A DNA stretch of 64,000 nt. Origin: Primorskyibacter flagellatus. GTDB lineage: Bacteria > Pseudomonadota > Alphaproteobacteria > Rhodobacterales > Rhodobacteraceae. The stretch covers positions 988,791-1,052,790 of the forward strand of contig NZ_BMFJ01000002.1 in the NCBI RefSeq assembly GCF_014638275.1. Reading direction: 5' to 3'. The position numbers and the translations under genes are program-made. Position 1 is the stretch's first letter. The number at the start of each line of letters is the position of its first letter. The notes under the pieces are model-generated. The model saw only the letters and a program-made list of their open reading frames with translations, had not been told where the DNA came from and searched no databases. Shown one piece after another: positions 1 to 8,907 of the stretch.

Positions 1-109
1 CGCCCTGCCCGCAGAACCGCAGAACTGACGGAATTCACTCCGCCGATCACCAAAAATAAACTTGTCCTCCTCCATACTCCGGAAGTCCGATCCGGCCGGA
101 GCGCGCAAT

Positions 110-838
110 ATGACACCGCACAGAACCTTGGGGACTGCCAACAGGACGCGACGCGGCTCTCGCGTGAATACGCTGCAGATCGTGATCCTGTTGCTTTTTG
201 CGGCACCCCAAAATGCAGCCACTCGGGAGCCGCGCCAGATCTGCGATCTCGCCGCCGCCCGGGCCGCTGCCGAATTCGCCGTCCCTCAGGACATCATGCT
301 GGCGATCACGCGGGTCGAGACCGGCCGCATGTCCGCGGCGGGAAGGGTGCCGTGGCCATGGACGATCAATCTGGGTGGCCGCGGATTCTGGCTGCGCGAT
401 GAGGAGGAGGCCGCGACCATGATCCGGGACATCGCCGCTGCCGGCCGCCATGACCTCGACATCGGTTGCTTCCAGATCAATCTCCGCTGGCATGGCGACC
501 AGTTCCGGGACCCTCGCGATATCCTGGATCCGGGTCGAAACGCCCGCTACGCAGCCCGTTTCCTGAGGAACCTTTTTCGCGAATTCGGTGACTGGTCGCG
601 CGCCGCCGGGGCCTACCATTCCCGCGATCCGGAACGGGCGCGAATTTACCGGGCCAAACTTCGGCAGGAGCTCATTGCACTGTCCGCGATGCCCAAACCA
701 CCTGCAAAGGCGGTAACCGCCAGACGCGCAAATTCCTATCCTTTCATGAAGCCGAGCCATCCCTCCGACGTGGCGCGAGGCTCATTGGTCCCGATCATCG
801 ATCTGGGCCGCCAGCGCCCGGCTCTGATCGGGGGATGA
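110..838 (+). CDS. Lytic transglycosylase (SLT domain), flagellar cluster
   Basis: Predicted periplasmic peptidoglycan lytic transglycosylase. It would cleave the glycan strand so that the flagellar rod can cross the wall. A hydrophobic signal segment (TLQIVILLLFAA) is followed by an SLT-like domain. The catalytic glutamate is probably in AITRVETGR, and further SLT landmarks are CFQINLRWHG and GAYHSRD. The start is uncertain: an ATG at 110 gives a long basic n-region before the hydrophobic core, a GTG at 164 (VNTLQIV) would be a cleaner signal peptide, and an upstream ATG at 62 is less likely. The stop overlaps the flhA start (ATGA), so it is translationally coupled to the export-gate operon. 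Flagellum-dedicated transglycosylases (SltF) are known in Rhodobacter; assignment to that role is from context. Confidence 0.8.
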   Translation: MTPHRTLGTANRTRRGSRVNTLQIVILLLFAAPQNAATREPRQICDLAAARAAAEFAVPQDIMLAITRVETGRMSAAGRVPWPWTINLGGRGFWLRDEEEAATMIRDIAAAGRHDLDIGCFQINLRWHGDQFRDPRDILDPGRNARYAARFLRNLFREFGDWSRAAGAYHSRDPERARIYRAKLRQELIALSAMPKPPAKAVTARRANSYPFMKPSHPSDVARGSLVPIIDLGRQRPALIGG

Positions 839-2928
839 CCGTGCCAAAACTGAACGCAGCAACAATTTTCCAGCCGACGATCCTGCTGACCCTGGCCCTG
901 ATGACCATCATCATAATGATGATCCTGCCGATGCCCGCGATCGTCCTGGACATCGGTCTTGCCGGCAGCTTCGCGCTCGCCATCCTGATCTTCACGGTAA
1001 CCCTGTTCATCGAGCGTCCGCTCGATTTCTCATCATTCCCGACGATCTTGCTGGCATCGCTGATGCTGCGCCTGTCGCTCAACGTTTCGTCAACCAAACT
1101 GATCATAGGTCAGGGGCATACCGGCACCGGCGCGGCCGGCGAGGTGATCGAGGGGTTCGCCGATTTTGTAATGGGCGGCAGCGTCTTTCTTGGATTGGTT
1201 GTCTTCGGCGTGCTGCTGATCGTGAACTTCATGGTCATCACAAAGGGCGCCGCGCGGATGGCCGAGGTCGGCGCGCGTTTCGCGCTCGACGGAATGCCGG
1301 GCAAACAGCTGGCGATCGACAGCGACATGTCCGCAGGTGCCATAGACCACGCCGAAGCCAAGGCCCGGAGAGAGCAGGAGCAGCGCGAAACCACCTTCTT
1401 CGGCTCGCTCGACGGGGCGTCGAAATTCGTCAAGGGCGACGCGGTTGCGGGTCTGCTGATTACCCTTCTCAACCTTGTGGTCGGTCTGATCATGGGGGCC
1501 GTGGTTCACGGCATGCCACTTGGCCAAGCCTTTGAGACATATGCCATTCTGACCGTGGGCGACGGCCTGGTGACGCAGATCCCGGCCGTCATCATCTCCA
1601 TCGCCTCGGCCCTGTTGCTGGCCCGTGGCGGCACCACCGGTTCGACCGACCTGGCACTGGTCGGACAGCTGGGACGCCACCCCGCAGCCCTCGCCACGGT
1701 GGCCGGGCTGATGTTTCTGTTTGCGCTGGTGCCGGGCCTGCCGGTCGTCCCCTTCGTCCTCGGCGGCCTGGCACTTGGTCTCGCAGCCTGGCGCGTCAAC
1801 GCCGCCACACCGCCGGATCCGGCGCAGCCGCCACCCGATGCCGACAATCCGGAGCGTCCCGTGCAACGCCCGCTTGGCGATCTTCTGGACCTTGACGACA
1901 TCCACGTTGAATTCGCGCCCGATCTGGTCGACCTGGTGCTCGATCCCGGAACCGGGCTCGACGCCCGCATCGCCAACATGCGCAACCATGTCGCCACCCA
2001 TTTCGGCCTGATCCTGCCGGAAATCCGCCTGACCGACGACCCGGCGCTGCAATCCGGAAGCTATGTCGTGCGCCTGCAGGGAGTGGTCGTTGCGCGCGCG
2101 GCCCTCAGGCAAGGCCATGTCATGGCGCTCCTGCCGGACTCCGCCACGAATCTTCCCGCCGGGGAAGACGTGCGCGAACCGGTCTACGGCGCGGCTGCCC
2201 GCTGGATTCGGGAGTCGGACCAGGACCGCGCGGCCCTGTCCGGCGTGACCCTCGTGACCCCGACGGAGATTCTGGCGACGCATCTTCTCGAACTCATCAA
2301 ACGCAACCTGCCGCGCCTGTTCAGCCTAAAGGCCCTGCGCCGCCTGCTGGATGAAATGACGCGCCTGTCCGATCCCGCCCGGTCGGACGCGAATCGGAAA
2401 CTGCTGGACGAACTCATCCCGGACCGTGTCCCCATGGACCTGCTTCACAAGGTCCTGCGACTGCTGCTGGAAGAACAGGTGTCGATCCGCAACATGCCCC
2501 TGATCCTGGAAGCCATTTCGGAGGCGCGGCTGCTCACCACCCAGGCCGAGGGCATATGCGAACATGTCCGTCAGAGGCTTGGGTTCCAGCTGGTCAGCGG
2601 CCTGACCCGCGAAGACGGTTCCATCCCGCTGATCCAGCTCGCGCCGGAGTGGGAGGAAACCTTCGCCGCCTATCAGATGGACGGTGACGGCGGCGCCATG
2701 GACGTCGCCCTGCCGCCGGAGGTCTTCAACACGCTCGCCGGAAACCTTGCGGACAAGCTGGGCCAGGCCATAGAGCAGGGGATTTATCCGGCCGTCGTAA
2801 CCTCCACGCGCCGCCGGAGGTTCCTGCGCATGGTGATGAGCGCGAAGGCGCTGGCAAATCCCGTCCTCGCGTTCGAGGAGATCGGCCTGGACGCGCGCCC
2901 GTCTCTCGTCGGCGTGGTCGCCGCATGA
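835..2928 (+). CDS. flhA: Flagellar export gate protein FlhA
   Basis: 697 residues, the usual FlhA length. FlhA forms the nonameric ring of the flagellar type III export gate, linking proton flow to substrate transfer. The N-terminal half is strongly hydrophobic with several membrane helices. It carries the family signature region around DFSSFPTILLASLMLRLSLN and a cytoplasmic loop with EQEQRETTFFGSLDGASKFV. The C-terminal half is the soluble cytoplasmic domain (from about residue 340), containing LLRLLLEEQVSIRNMPLILE, which is highly conserved in FlhA/SctV proteins. The start overlaps the upstream transglycosylase stop and the stop overlaps fliR, both as ATGA, so this is a tightly coupled operon. 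No anomaly seen. Confidence 0.97.
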   Translation: MTVPKLNAATIFQPTILLTLALMTIIIMMILPMPAIVLDIGLAGSFALAILIFTVTLFIERPLDFSSFPTILLASLMLRLSLNVSSTKLIIGQGHTGTGAAGEVIEGFADFVMGGSVFLGLVVFGVLLIVNFMVITKGAARMAEVGARFALDGMPGKQLAIDSDMSAGAIDHAEAKARREQEQRETTFFGSLDGASKFVKGDAVAGLLITLLNLVVGLIMGAVVHGMPLGQAFETYAILTVGDGLVTQIPAVIISIASALLLARGGTTGSTDLALVGQLGRHPAALATVAGLMFLFALVPGLPVVPFVLGGLALGLAAWRVNAATPPDPAQPPPDADNPERPVQRPLGDLLDLDDIHVEFAPDLVDLVLDPGTGLDARIANMRNHVATHFGLILPEIRLTDDPALQSGSYVVRLQGVVVARAALRQGHVMALLPDSATNLPAGEDVREPVYGAAARWIRESDQDRAALSGVTLVTPTEILATHLLELIKRNLPRLFSLKALRRLLDEMTRLSDPARSDANRKLLDELIPDRVPMDLLHKVLRLLLEEQVSIRNMPLILEAISEARLLTTQAEGICEHVRQRLGFQLVSGLTREDGSIPLIQLAPEWEETFAAYQMDGDGGAMDVALPPEVFNTLAGNLADKLGQAIEQGIYPAVVTSTRRRRFLRMVMSAKALANPVLAFEEIGLDARPSLVGVVAA

Positions 2929-3701
2929 CGGTAGAGGCGTTGCTCCTCGTCCATGTCCGGGACGGGTTGTGGCACGCGACGCTGGTGTTTCTTCGGGTCG
3001 CGCCGTTGATGGCGCTGGTGCCGGGCTTCTCGGAACACTCCGTCCCCGGCCGCATCAAGCTGGTGCTCGCCCTTGCGCTGACGGCTGTCGTCACCCCGGC
3101 GACAAGCCCGGCGCCGGTCGGCGATGCCTGGGCCTTCCCGGTTTTCATCCGTCTTCTCGCAACGGAAACCTGCGCCGGACTGGCTCTTGGGATCGGATTG
3201 CGATTGTTTGTGATCACATTGCAGACGGCCGGCAGCATGGCTGCGCAGGCAGCGTCCCTGTCGCAGCTTGCCGGCGGCGCCGCCGCAGATCCCATGCCGG
3301 CGATCGGCCACCTGCTTGTCATCGGTGGGCTGGCGCTGGCGATGACCCTCGGGCTGCACACGCGACTCGCCGAATATGTGATCGCAAGCTATGCGATCCT
3401 TCCCGCCGGAGATTTCCCGAACGCGGCGGACTTCGCCGCCTGGGGCATCGCCGGCGCTTCGCGGAGCTTCGCCCTGGCCTTCACGCTCGCGGCGCCATTC
3501 GTGATCGTGTCCTTCACCTACAATCTGACGCTCGGAGTCATCAACCGGGCCATGCCGCAGCTGATGGTCGCCTTCGTCGGCGCGCCCGTGATCACGTTCG
3601 GAGGTCTCGCGCTGCTCATGCTGCTCGCCCCGCCGATCCTCGTAGTCTGGGGCAATGACCTGCTCACTTTCCTGACCGCACCCTTCGCGCCGCCACCATG
3701 A
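2925..3701 (+). CDS. fliR: Flagellar export gate protein FliR
   Basis: 258 residues and almost entirely hydrophobic. FliR is one of the small membrane components (with FliP and FliQ) that build the export gate channel in the basal body. Typical features are an N-terminal RVAPLMALVPGFSEHSVPG and a C-terminal segment with VSFTYNLTLGVINRAMPQL, a conserved FliR/SctT pattern. It overlaps flhA upstream and flhB downstream by four bases each. FliQ is also in this window on the opposite strand, whereas FliP is not, and presumably lies outside. Confidence 0.96.
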   Translation: MTVEALLLVHVRDGLWHATLVFLRVAPLMALVPGFSEHSVPGRIKLVLALALTAVVTPATSPAPVGDAWAFPVFIRLLATETCAGLALGIGLRLFVITLQTAGSMAAQAASLSQLAGGAAADPMPAIGHLLVIGGLALAMTLGLHTRLAEYVIASYAILPAGDFPNAADFAAWGIAGASRSFALAFTLAAPFVIVSFTYNLTLGVINRAMPQLMVAFVGAPVITFGGLALLMLLAPPILVVWGNDLLTFLTAPFAPPP

Positions 3702-4783
3702 GCGAGGAAGACGACGAAACGAAATCACACGAACCGTCCCGGCGGAAGCTGGAGAATGCCCGACGGAAGGGGGAGGTGCCGCGGTCGCAGGATATTTCGA
3801 CTGCCGCAGCATATGCCGGTTTGGTTCTGGCCGCGGCTGCGGTCGGGGCGAAGAGCCTCGATACGGCGGCGACCCAGATGCGGGCCTTCATCGGTCAGGC
3901 GGACAGGCTGGCCGACGGCTTTGTCACCGACGGACCTCATGTCGCGTTTGGCGCGCTTATCTCGCGCACGGTGCTGGCGCTGTCGCCTTTCTTCGCATTG
4001 CCCGCACTGATGGCCATCGCCGTGCTGTTCGTTCAGCAGGCCTTTGTTTTTGCGCCGAAAAAGCTTGAACCGAAGCTTTCCCGTATCGCCCCCGTTTCCA
4101 ACGCGAAGAACAAGTTCGGTCGCAACGGCCTTTTCGAATTCGCCAAGAGCTCCGTCAAACTGGTGATCTTCTCCATCCTCCTTGGCCTGTTCATCCTGCG
4201 CCAGCTTCCGGAGATCTCGGCCAGCCTGCAGACCAGCCCGAAACCCGTGACCCTGTTGTTCCTCGACCTCGGGATCCGGCTCATGATGTTCGTGCTGGTC
4301 ATCGCATTGTCGATCGGCGTGATCGACTACCTGTGGCAATGGCAGGAACATCTGCGCAAGAACCGCATGTCCGACAAGGAGATGCGGGACGAACACAAGG
4401 AAACGGAGGGCGATCCGCAGCTGAAATCCGAACGGCGGGCAAGGGCGCAGGAGATCGCGATGTCCCGCATGATCGAGGCCGTTCCCCGTGCGGACGTTGT
4501 GATCACAAATCCTACGCATGTCGCCGTGGCGCTGGAATGGCAGCGGACCCCGGGGTCGGCACCAATCTGCATCGCCAAGGGGCAGGACGAAATGGCTGCA
4601 AAAATCCGGGAGGTCGCACAGGCTCACGGCGTTCCGCTGCACCGCGACCCGCCGACAGCGCGCGCATTGTTTGCCGTGACAGACCTTGGTCAGGAGATTC
4701 CGGCGCACCTGTATCGGGAAGTCGCCGCCGCCATCCGGTTTGCCGACGGCATGCGGGTCCGGGCGAGGAGAGGGTGGCGATGA
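3698..4783 (+). CDS. flhB: Flagellar export specificity switch protein FlhB
   Basis: 361 residues. FlhB controls the change of export substrate from rod/hook proteins to filament proteins, together with FliK. The N-terminus is charged (SEEDDETKSHEPSRRKLENA), as in all FlhB/SctU proteins. Four membrane helices follow, then a cytoplasmic domain with the self-cleavage motif NPTH in VVITNPTHVAVAL (about residue 270). The stop overlaps the start of the next small gene. FliK is encoded at 15.6-18.4 kb, so both halves of the hook-length switch are in this cluster. Confidence 0.97.
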   Translation: MSEEDDETKSHEPSRRKLENARRKGEVPRSQDISTAAAYAGLVLAAAAVGAKSLDTAATQMRAFIGQADRLADGFVTDGPHVAFGALISRTVLALSPFFALPALMAIAVLFVQQAFVFAPKKLEPKLSRIAPVSNAKNKFGRNGLFEFAKSSVKLVIFSILLGLFILRQLPEISASLQTSPKPVTLLFLDLGIRLMMFVLVIALSIGVIDYLWQWQEHLRKNRMSDKEMRDEHKETEGDPQLKSERRARAQEIAMSRMIEAVPRADVVITNPTHVAVALEWQRTPGSAPICIAKGQDEMAAKIREVAQAHGVPLHRDPPTARALFAVTDLGQEIPAHLYREVAAAIRFADGMRVRARRGWR

Positions 4784-5157
4784 CCGGGCAGTTCCGCGAT
4801 CTCTTCCTGGCCGTCGACACCGTCTATCAGGCACGGCAGGCGCATATGCGGCGACTGACAGATGACGCCGCCGCCCTGCGTAACGAACTTGAAGACCTTG
4901 ATCGCCAACTGCGCGACAGCCTCGACCAGTCCAGTCACGAAGCGACCCCATGGCGCGCGATCGGCGCGGATCAGACATGGCGCGCCTGGCTGATGCGGCG
5001 TCGCGGAGCGTTGAACATCCGACTGGCTGGGGTCCTTGCCGACCTCGAAGACGCGCGCGAGGCCTTGAAACAGGCATTTGCGCGTCGTCAGGCCTGCCAC
5101 GAGATTCTGGCGGATGAGGCGCGCAAACTGCGGCGCCGCGCAAACCGTGTGCGGTAG
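4780..5157 (+). CDS. Small coiled-coil protein, possibly FliJ-like
   Basis: 125 residues starting at an ATG that overlaps the flhB stop. It is almost wholly predicted helix with many charged residues and heptad-like leucines (DAAALRNELEDLDRQLRDSL; ALKQAFARRQACHEI). I recognise no catalytic motif. Size, helicity and position at the end of the flhA-fliR-flhB run suggest an export chaperone or ATPase-linked stalk protein of the FliJ type. That is inference, because FliJ sequences are too variable to recognise by eye. It is the last rightward gene; the next gene, fliL, converges on it after 9 bases. Confidence 0.65.
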   Translation: MTGQFRDLFLAVDTVYQARQAHMRRLTDDAAALRNELEDLDRQLRDSLDQSSHEATPWRAIGADQTWRAWLMRRRGALNIRLAGVLADLEDAREALKQAFARRQACHEILADEARKLRRRANRVR

Positions 5158-5166
5158 AGGATCCCG

Positions 5167-5658
5167 TCAGGCGTCCTGCCGGGCGATGTCGGTGATCAGC
5201 ACGTCGAGAAGGCTGTCGCCGAGAACGTGCACCCCGGCTTCCCGCAGGGAATTTCGCAGGACGTCCAGCGTGTTGGAGTTCGTGAAGGCCCCGCGGAAGC
5301 CGCCCTGATTGGCGTGATCGAACAGTTGCTGAAGGAAGATGTCACGCAATTTCGGTTCCCGCGCGAACACCATTTCGCGCGTGCCGGTCTGGACCTCCAC
5401 GCTCAGCGACAGGACCACGAGGGAGGCGACGCGGCCTTCCTCGACAACCGGAACGATGAACTGGTTGTTCATCTTCACGTAGTCCCTGTCCTCCGGCGGG
5501 AGAGGCGCGGCAGGCTCAGTCGGCTCGGTCGCCGCGGGCATGTCCCCGCACGGGTTGGCGAGCGCGGCGACCTCGGGTGCCGGTTTCAGCATGAACCCCG
5601 CACCCGCGCCTCCGCCGATGCCGAGGATGATGAGGATCAGGGGAAGCAGTTTGCCCAT
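5167..5658 (-). CDS. fliL: Flagellar basal body-associated protein FliL
   Basis: 163 residues. One N-terminal membrane helix (LLPLILIILGIGGGAGAGFM) is followed by a proline-rich linker and a periplasmic domain. FliL surrounds the stator units and supports torque. The domain carries YVKMNNQFIVPVVEEGRVAS, resembling the conserved start of the FliL periplasmic fold, and an LRD..L motif near the C-terminus. It is the last gene of the leftward run flgB-flgC-fliE-fliQ-flgF-flgG-flgA-flgH-fliL, 18 bases after flgH. Confidence 0.88.
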   Translation of the reverse strand: MGKLLPLILIILGIGGGAGAGFMLKPAPEVAALANPCGDMPAATEPTEPAAPLPPEDRDYVKMNNQFIVPVVEEGRVASLVVLSLSVEVQTGTREMVFAREPKLRDIFLQQLFDHANQGGFRGAFTNSNTLDVLRNSLREAGVHVLGDSLLDVLITDIARQDA

Positions 5659-5676
5659 GGGTCGCAGGCTCCGATG

Positions 5677-6414
5677 TCAGAAGGGCAGGACGGCGTCGAG
5701 CACCTGTTGCCCGATACGCGGTTGCTGCATGTCGGTGATCTGTCCGCGCCCGCCATAGGACACGCGGGCCGAAGCGATCTTGTCATAGGTGATCTCGTTC
5801 TGGCGCGAGATATCCTCGGGCCGGACGTAGCCGGAGACGATGAGTTCACGCATCTCGAAATTCACCCGCACCTCCTGCGATCCCTCGATATGCAGGACGC
5901 CGTTCGGCAGAACCTCGACAATGGTGGCGGCGACGCGGAGCGTCACCTTTTCGTTCCGGCGCACGGACCCGTTGCCGCCCGAGGTGCTGGAGGAGGTGAC
6001 GGAGACAGCATTCGCGGCGGAAGCCCCTTCGGGCAGCGCGGTGTCGAGCCGCTGGGGCAGGCCGATCAGTTGCGGAATCTGCAGGGACTCGCTGCCGTTC
6101 CGGGACCGGCTGGTGGCATTGGAGATCTCGGCCTTGTCGTCGATTTCCACAACCACCGTCATGATGTCACCGCGCCGCATCGCCCGCCGGTCGCCAAGCA
6201 GCGACTGCCGCGTATCGCTCCAGAGCGAGACTCCGGGCACGACCGGGGCGACCTCGGGCGTGTAGGGCAGCCCGGGATCCATCATCGCCCCGTGTTCAGT
6301 ACCGGTGGCCGGAGGCGTGAAACTTGGCGCTTTTCCAAGGTGGTCCTGCCGCCCGCAGCCCGCAGCCGTGGCGCAGGCAAGGATCAGCGCGATGGACCGG
6401 TGCAGAGTGCTCAT
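5677..6414 (-). CDS. flgH: Flagellar L-ring lipoprotein FlgH
   Basis: 245 residues. FlgH forms the outer-membrane ring around the rod. A lipoprotein signal is visible (LILACATAAGC, acylated cysteine at about residue 20). Conserved FlgH blocks follow: LLGDRRAMRRGDIMTVVVEI near residue 75, EVLPNGVLHIEGSQEVRVNF, and VSGYVRPEDISRQNEI near residue 200. The start codon overlaps the flgA stop by four bases. FlgI, the P-ring partner, is not in this window. Confidence 0.95.
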   Translation of the reverse strand: MSTLHRSIALILACATAAGCGRQDHLGKAPSFTPPATGTEHGAMMDPGLPYTPEVAPVVPGVSLWSDTRQSLLGDRRAMRRGDIMTVVVEIDDKAEISNATSRSRNGSESLQIPQLIGLPQRLDTALPEGASAANAVSVTSSSTSGGNGSVRRNEKVTLRVAATIVEVLPNGVLHIEGSQEVRVNFEMRELIVSGYVRPEDISRQNEITYDKIASARVSYGGRGQITDMQQPRIGQQVLDAVLPF

Positions 6415-6824
6415 TGGACCAAGACCGATCCGTCAGCCTGGACACGACCGCTCAGCGTGGTTCGCGATTGCACGTTCATCACCCGGACGGAGTCGCCGAC
6501 ACCCGCGCGTCCGAGGGAGCGGCCTTCGGTCCGGATCGTCAGCCCGTCGCGGGCGAATGTGAGGGTGACGATCTGGTTGCGGTCGACGATGGCGGGCGCT
6601 GCGATGTCCTCGGGCAGGACGGGGCGGCCGGCGTAGAGCACGACGCGCGTCTCCTTGCCGATCAGCGCGGCGACGGAGGCGAAGCTGCCCGGCATGGTGC
6701 CGTCCTGAAGGGTCAGGTCGGCGGCGGTCAGAACGGACTGCGGCCGGACCGTCCGCGCCGCGACGACCGTCTCTGCCGCACAGGGGGCCGCCAGGATCAG
6801 CAAGGGGAGGATGCGCGCGACCAT
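6411..6824 (-). CDS. flgA: P-ring assembly chaperone FlgA
   Basis: FlgA is a periplasmic chaperone for assembly of FlgI into the P-ring. The ATG at 6824 is preferred because it leaves a clean signal peptide (MVARILPLLILAAPCAAE) and sits one base after the flgG stop; a start at 6851 would lie inside flgG. That gives 137 residues, a short form typical of alphaproteobacteria. The SAF-like domain contains AARTVRPQSVLTAADLTLQD and DRNQIVTLTFARDGLTIRTE. The stop overlaps the flgH start. Confidence 0.92.
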   Translation of the reverse strand: MVARILPLLILAAPCAAETVVAARTVRPQSVLTAADLTLQDGTMPGSFASVAALIGKETRVVLYAGRPVLPEDIAAPAIVDRNQIVTLTFARDGLTIRTEGRSLGRAGVGDSVRVMNVQSRTTLSGRVQADGSVLVQ

Positions 6825-6825
6825 G

Positions 6826-7611
6826 TCAGCGGATCTGCGTCGTGGCGCCAAGCATCTGATCTGCTGCGGAAATCACCTTGGCGTTCAATTCGTATCCGCG
6901 CTGCGCCTCGATCAGGTCGGTGATCTCGCGGACCGGGTCGACGGTGCTTTCCTCGAGATAACCCTGCCTTACGGTGCCAAGCCCGTCGAGCCCCGGCGTC
7001 GTCACATTGGCCGGGCCGGAGGCGGCGGTTTCGACAAACAGGTTGGAGCCGATGGCCTCCAGCCCCTTCGGATTGGTAAACCCCGTGAGGCTGATCTGGC
7101 CGAGGAACTGCGCCTCCGTCCCCGCTTCGAAATAGCCGTAGACCTCCCCGTCCGGGCTGATCGAGACGCTGCGCACGTCGCCGGGAATGACGATCTCCGG
7201 CGACACGCGGAACCCGTCAGAGGTCACGATGACCCCCTCGCCGTTCCGCTTCAGAGACCCGTCGCGGGTGTAGGCGGATTCGCCCGAGGGCAGCGTGACC
7301 TCAAGGTAACCACGCCCCTCGATGGCGAGGTCGAGATCGCCGCCGGTGCTGGCCAGAGGCCCCTGTGCGAGCAGCATGGAAACAGCCGCGGGCCGCACGC
7401 CGAGGCCAAGCTGGATGCCCGTCGGCAGGGTCGTCCCGTCCGCGGCGTTGATCGTTCCGGCGCGGGCGAACTGCTGGTAGTGCAGGTCGGCGAAATCGGC
7501 GCGCCGGGCGTTGTAGCCCGTGGTCGACATGTTCGACAGGTTGTTCGAAATCGTCTCGACCCGCATCTGCTGCGCGGCCATGCCGGTTGCGGCGATCTTC
7601 AGCGCTCTCAT
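6826..7611 (-). CDS. flgG: Flagellar distal rod protein FlgG
   Basis: 261 residues, the standard FlgG length. FlgG forms the distal rod. The N-terminus MRALKIAATGMAAQQMRVET leads into the rod/hook signature ISNNLSNMSTTGYNARRADF. The C-terminal coil EVNLIEAQRGYELNAKVI-type segment (EITDLIEAQRGYELNAKVIS) is the standard FlgG/FlgE ending. It lies between flgF (9 bases upstream) and flgA (one base apart), which is the common rod-gene order. Confidence 0.97.
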   Translation of the reverse strand: MRALKIAATGMAAQQMRVETISNNLSNMSTTGYNARRADFADLHYQQFARAGTINAADGTTLPTGIQLGLGVRPAAVSMLLAQGPLASTGGDLDLAIEGRGYLEVTLPSGESAYTRDGSLKRNGEGVIVTSDGFRVSPEIVIPGDVRSVSISPDGEVYGYFEAGTEAQFLGQISLTGFTNPKGLEAIGSNLFVETAASGPANVTTPGLDGLGTVRQGYLEESTVDPVREITDLIEAQRGYELNAKVISAADQMLGATTQIR

Positions 7612-7620
7612 CGTGGTGTC

Positions 7621-8334
7621 CTATTTCATGAAGGTGTCGATTGCGGTGCGGAGGCGTTCGTTCTCCGCATCCAGAAAGCTCTGCCCGAGCTCGTAGGCCC
7701 GCTGCACCTGGATCATGCGCGCGATCTGCCCGATCGGATCGACGTTGGAGCCTTCGACGAAACCCTGCACGACGCGCGGATTCTCCACCGGCTCCGTCCC
7801 GGTGTCCGAACGGAACATCACCCCGTCTTCGCGGATCAGGCCCAACCCGTCGACCGGCCGGACCACCCCGATCTGCGCGATCGGCAGGGCACCGACGGAC
7901 AGGGTGCCGTCCGCGGCGGCGCTGATCTCTCCGGCCCCCGGCGGGACGAGGATCGGCGCCCCGCCCGCATCCAGCACGCGAAAGCCGTCGTTTGTGACCA
8001 GCTCCCCCTCGCCCGAAGAGGTGAAGCTGCCCGAGCGGGTCAGGCGTTCGCCCTGTGGGGTTTCGATCAGGAAGAATCCCTCGCCCTCGATGGCGAAGTC
8101 GAAGGGGCTGCCGGTCCCGCTGAGCGTGCCCTGCATGAGGGACGTACTGCGAACATTCGCCGTCGCCATGGAGATCGACGGCCCTTCCCGCAGCGCCTGC
8201 ACATGTTCGGAGAAGATCAGCCCCTCCTGCCGGAACCCGGTCGTCGCCGCGTTGGCGATGTTGTTCGCGATAAGCTGCATTTCCCGCATCAGCCCGGACT
8301 GGCGCGTGAGCGTGGTGTACCCTGCGTTATCCAT
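7621..8334 (-). CDS. flgF: Flagellar proximal rod protein FlgF
   Basis: 237 residues. FlgF is a proximal-rod subunit related to FlgG. The N-terminus has MREMQLIANNIANAATTGFR, the rod signature. The protein ends with ARMIQVQRAYELGQSFLDAE, the C-terminal helix shared by axial proteins. It is directly upstream of flgG and three bases after fliQ, inside the leftward rod operon. Confidence 0.95.
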   Translation of the reverse strand: MDNAGYTTLTRQSGLMREMQLIANNIANAATTGFRQEGLIFSEHVQALREGPSISMATANVRSTSLMQGTLSGTGSPFDFAIEGEGFFLIETPQGERLTRSGSFTSSGEGELVTNDGFRVLDAGGAPILVPPGAGEISAAADGTLSVGALPIAQIGVVRPVDGLGLIREDGVMFRSDTGTEPVENPRVVQGFVEGSNVDPIGQIARMIQVQRAYELGQSFLDAENERLRTAIDTFMK

Positions 8335-8337
8335 GCG

Positions 8338-8604
8338 TCAGCCTCCGGCGATCAGGGGGATCAGCGTGTCGTGAAAGAAGGCCACCAGCGTCTGCGTCAT
8401 GAACCCCATGCAGAGCCAGAACACGCCGATGATCGCCCCGAGCTTGGGCACGAAGGTCAGCGTCATCTCCTGGATGGAGGTCAGGGCCTGGAAGAGACCG
8501 ACGGCAAGACCGACCACCAGCGCCACCGTCAGGATCGGGACGGAGGTGATGACCGCCACCCAGAGCCCCTGCCGGAGCGTGTCGAAGAACAGAAGTTCAT
8601 CCAT
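8338..8604 (-). CDS. fliQ: Flagellar export gate protein FliQ
   Basis: 88 residues with two hydrophobic helices, the expected size and shape of FliQ. FliQ assembles with FliP and FliR as the export channel. The segment MTLTFVPKLGAIIGVFWLCM is typical of the second helix region. Placing fliQ between fliE and flgF, away from fliR, is a gene order seen in alphaproteobacteria. Confidence 0.95.
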   Translation of the reverse strand: MDELLFFDTLRQGLWVAVITSVPILTVALVVGLAVGLFQALTSIQEMTLTFVPKLGAIIGVFWLCMGFMTQTLVAFFHDTLIPLIAGG

Positions 8605-8607
8605 GGA

Positions 8608-8895
8608 TCAGACCGGCATCCGCAGGATTTCCTGATACGCCTCGACCACCTTGTCGCGGACGGTCACGACGGTTTCCACGGCCAGTTCCGTCTGCGCGAG
8701 CGCCTCGACCAGCGCATGCGGATCGGCGCCGCCGATCATGGCGGCGCGCGCGGTGGCCTCTCCCTCCCGGAAGGTGGTGGCAAAGTCGTCGATCGCACGG
8801 GTCAGCGCCGCGCCGGACCCGGTGCCGGGCTGGGGTTCCGTAACGCTCCGCGCCGTATCGTAGGAGCGGGCGACGTTCATCGCGCGAATATCCAT
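8608..8895 (-). CDS. fliE: Hook-basal body junction protein FliE
   Basis: 95 residues. FliE joins the MS-ring to the rod and is the first axial protein exported. The C-terminal half has the conserved helix pattern ALVEALAQTELAVETVVTVR followed by DKVVEAYQEILRMPV, which is the FliE signature ending. It sits between flgC and fliQ with gaps of 12 and 3 bases. Confidence 0.94.
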   Translation of the reverse strand: MDIRAMNVARSYDTARSVTEPQPGTGSGAALTRAIDDFATTFREGEATARAAMIGGADPHALVEALAQTELAVETVVTVRDKVVEAYQEILRMPV

Positions 8896-8907
8896 TCTGG
8901 AATGTCC

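Noticed and set aside
2..28. C-terminal end of a gene cut by the left window edge (ALPAEPQN, stop)
   Set aside because: Eight residues are too few to support a call.
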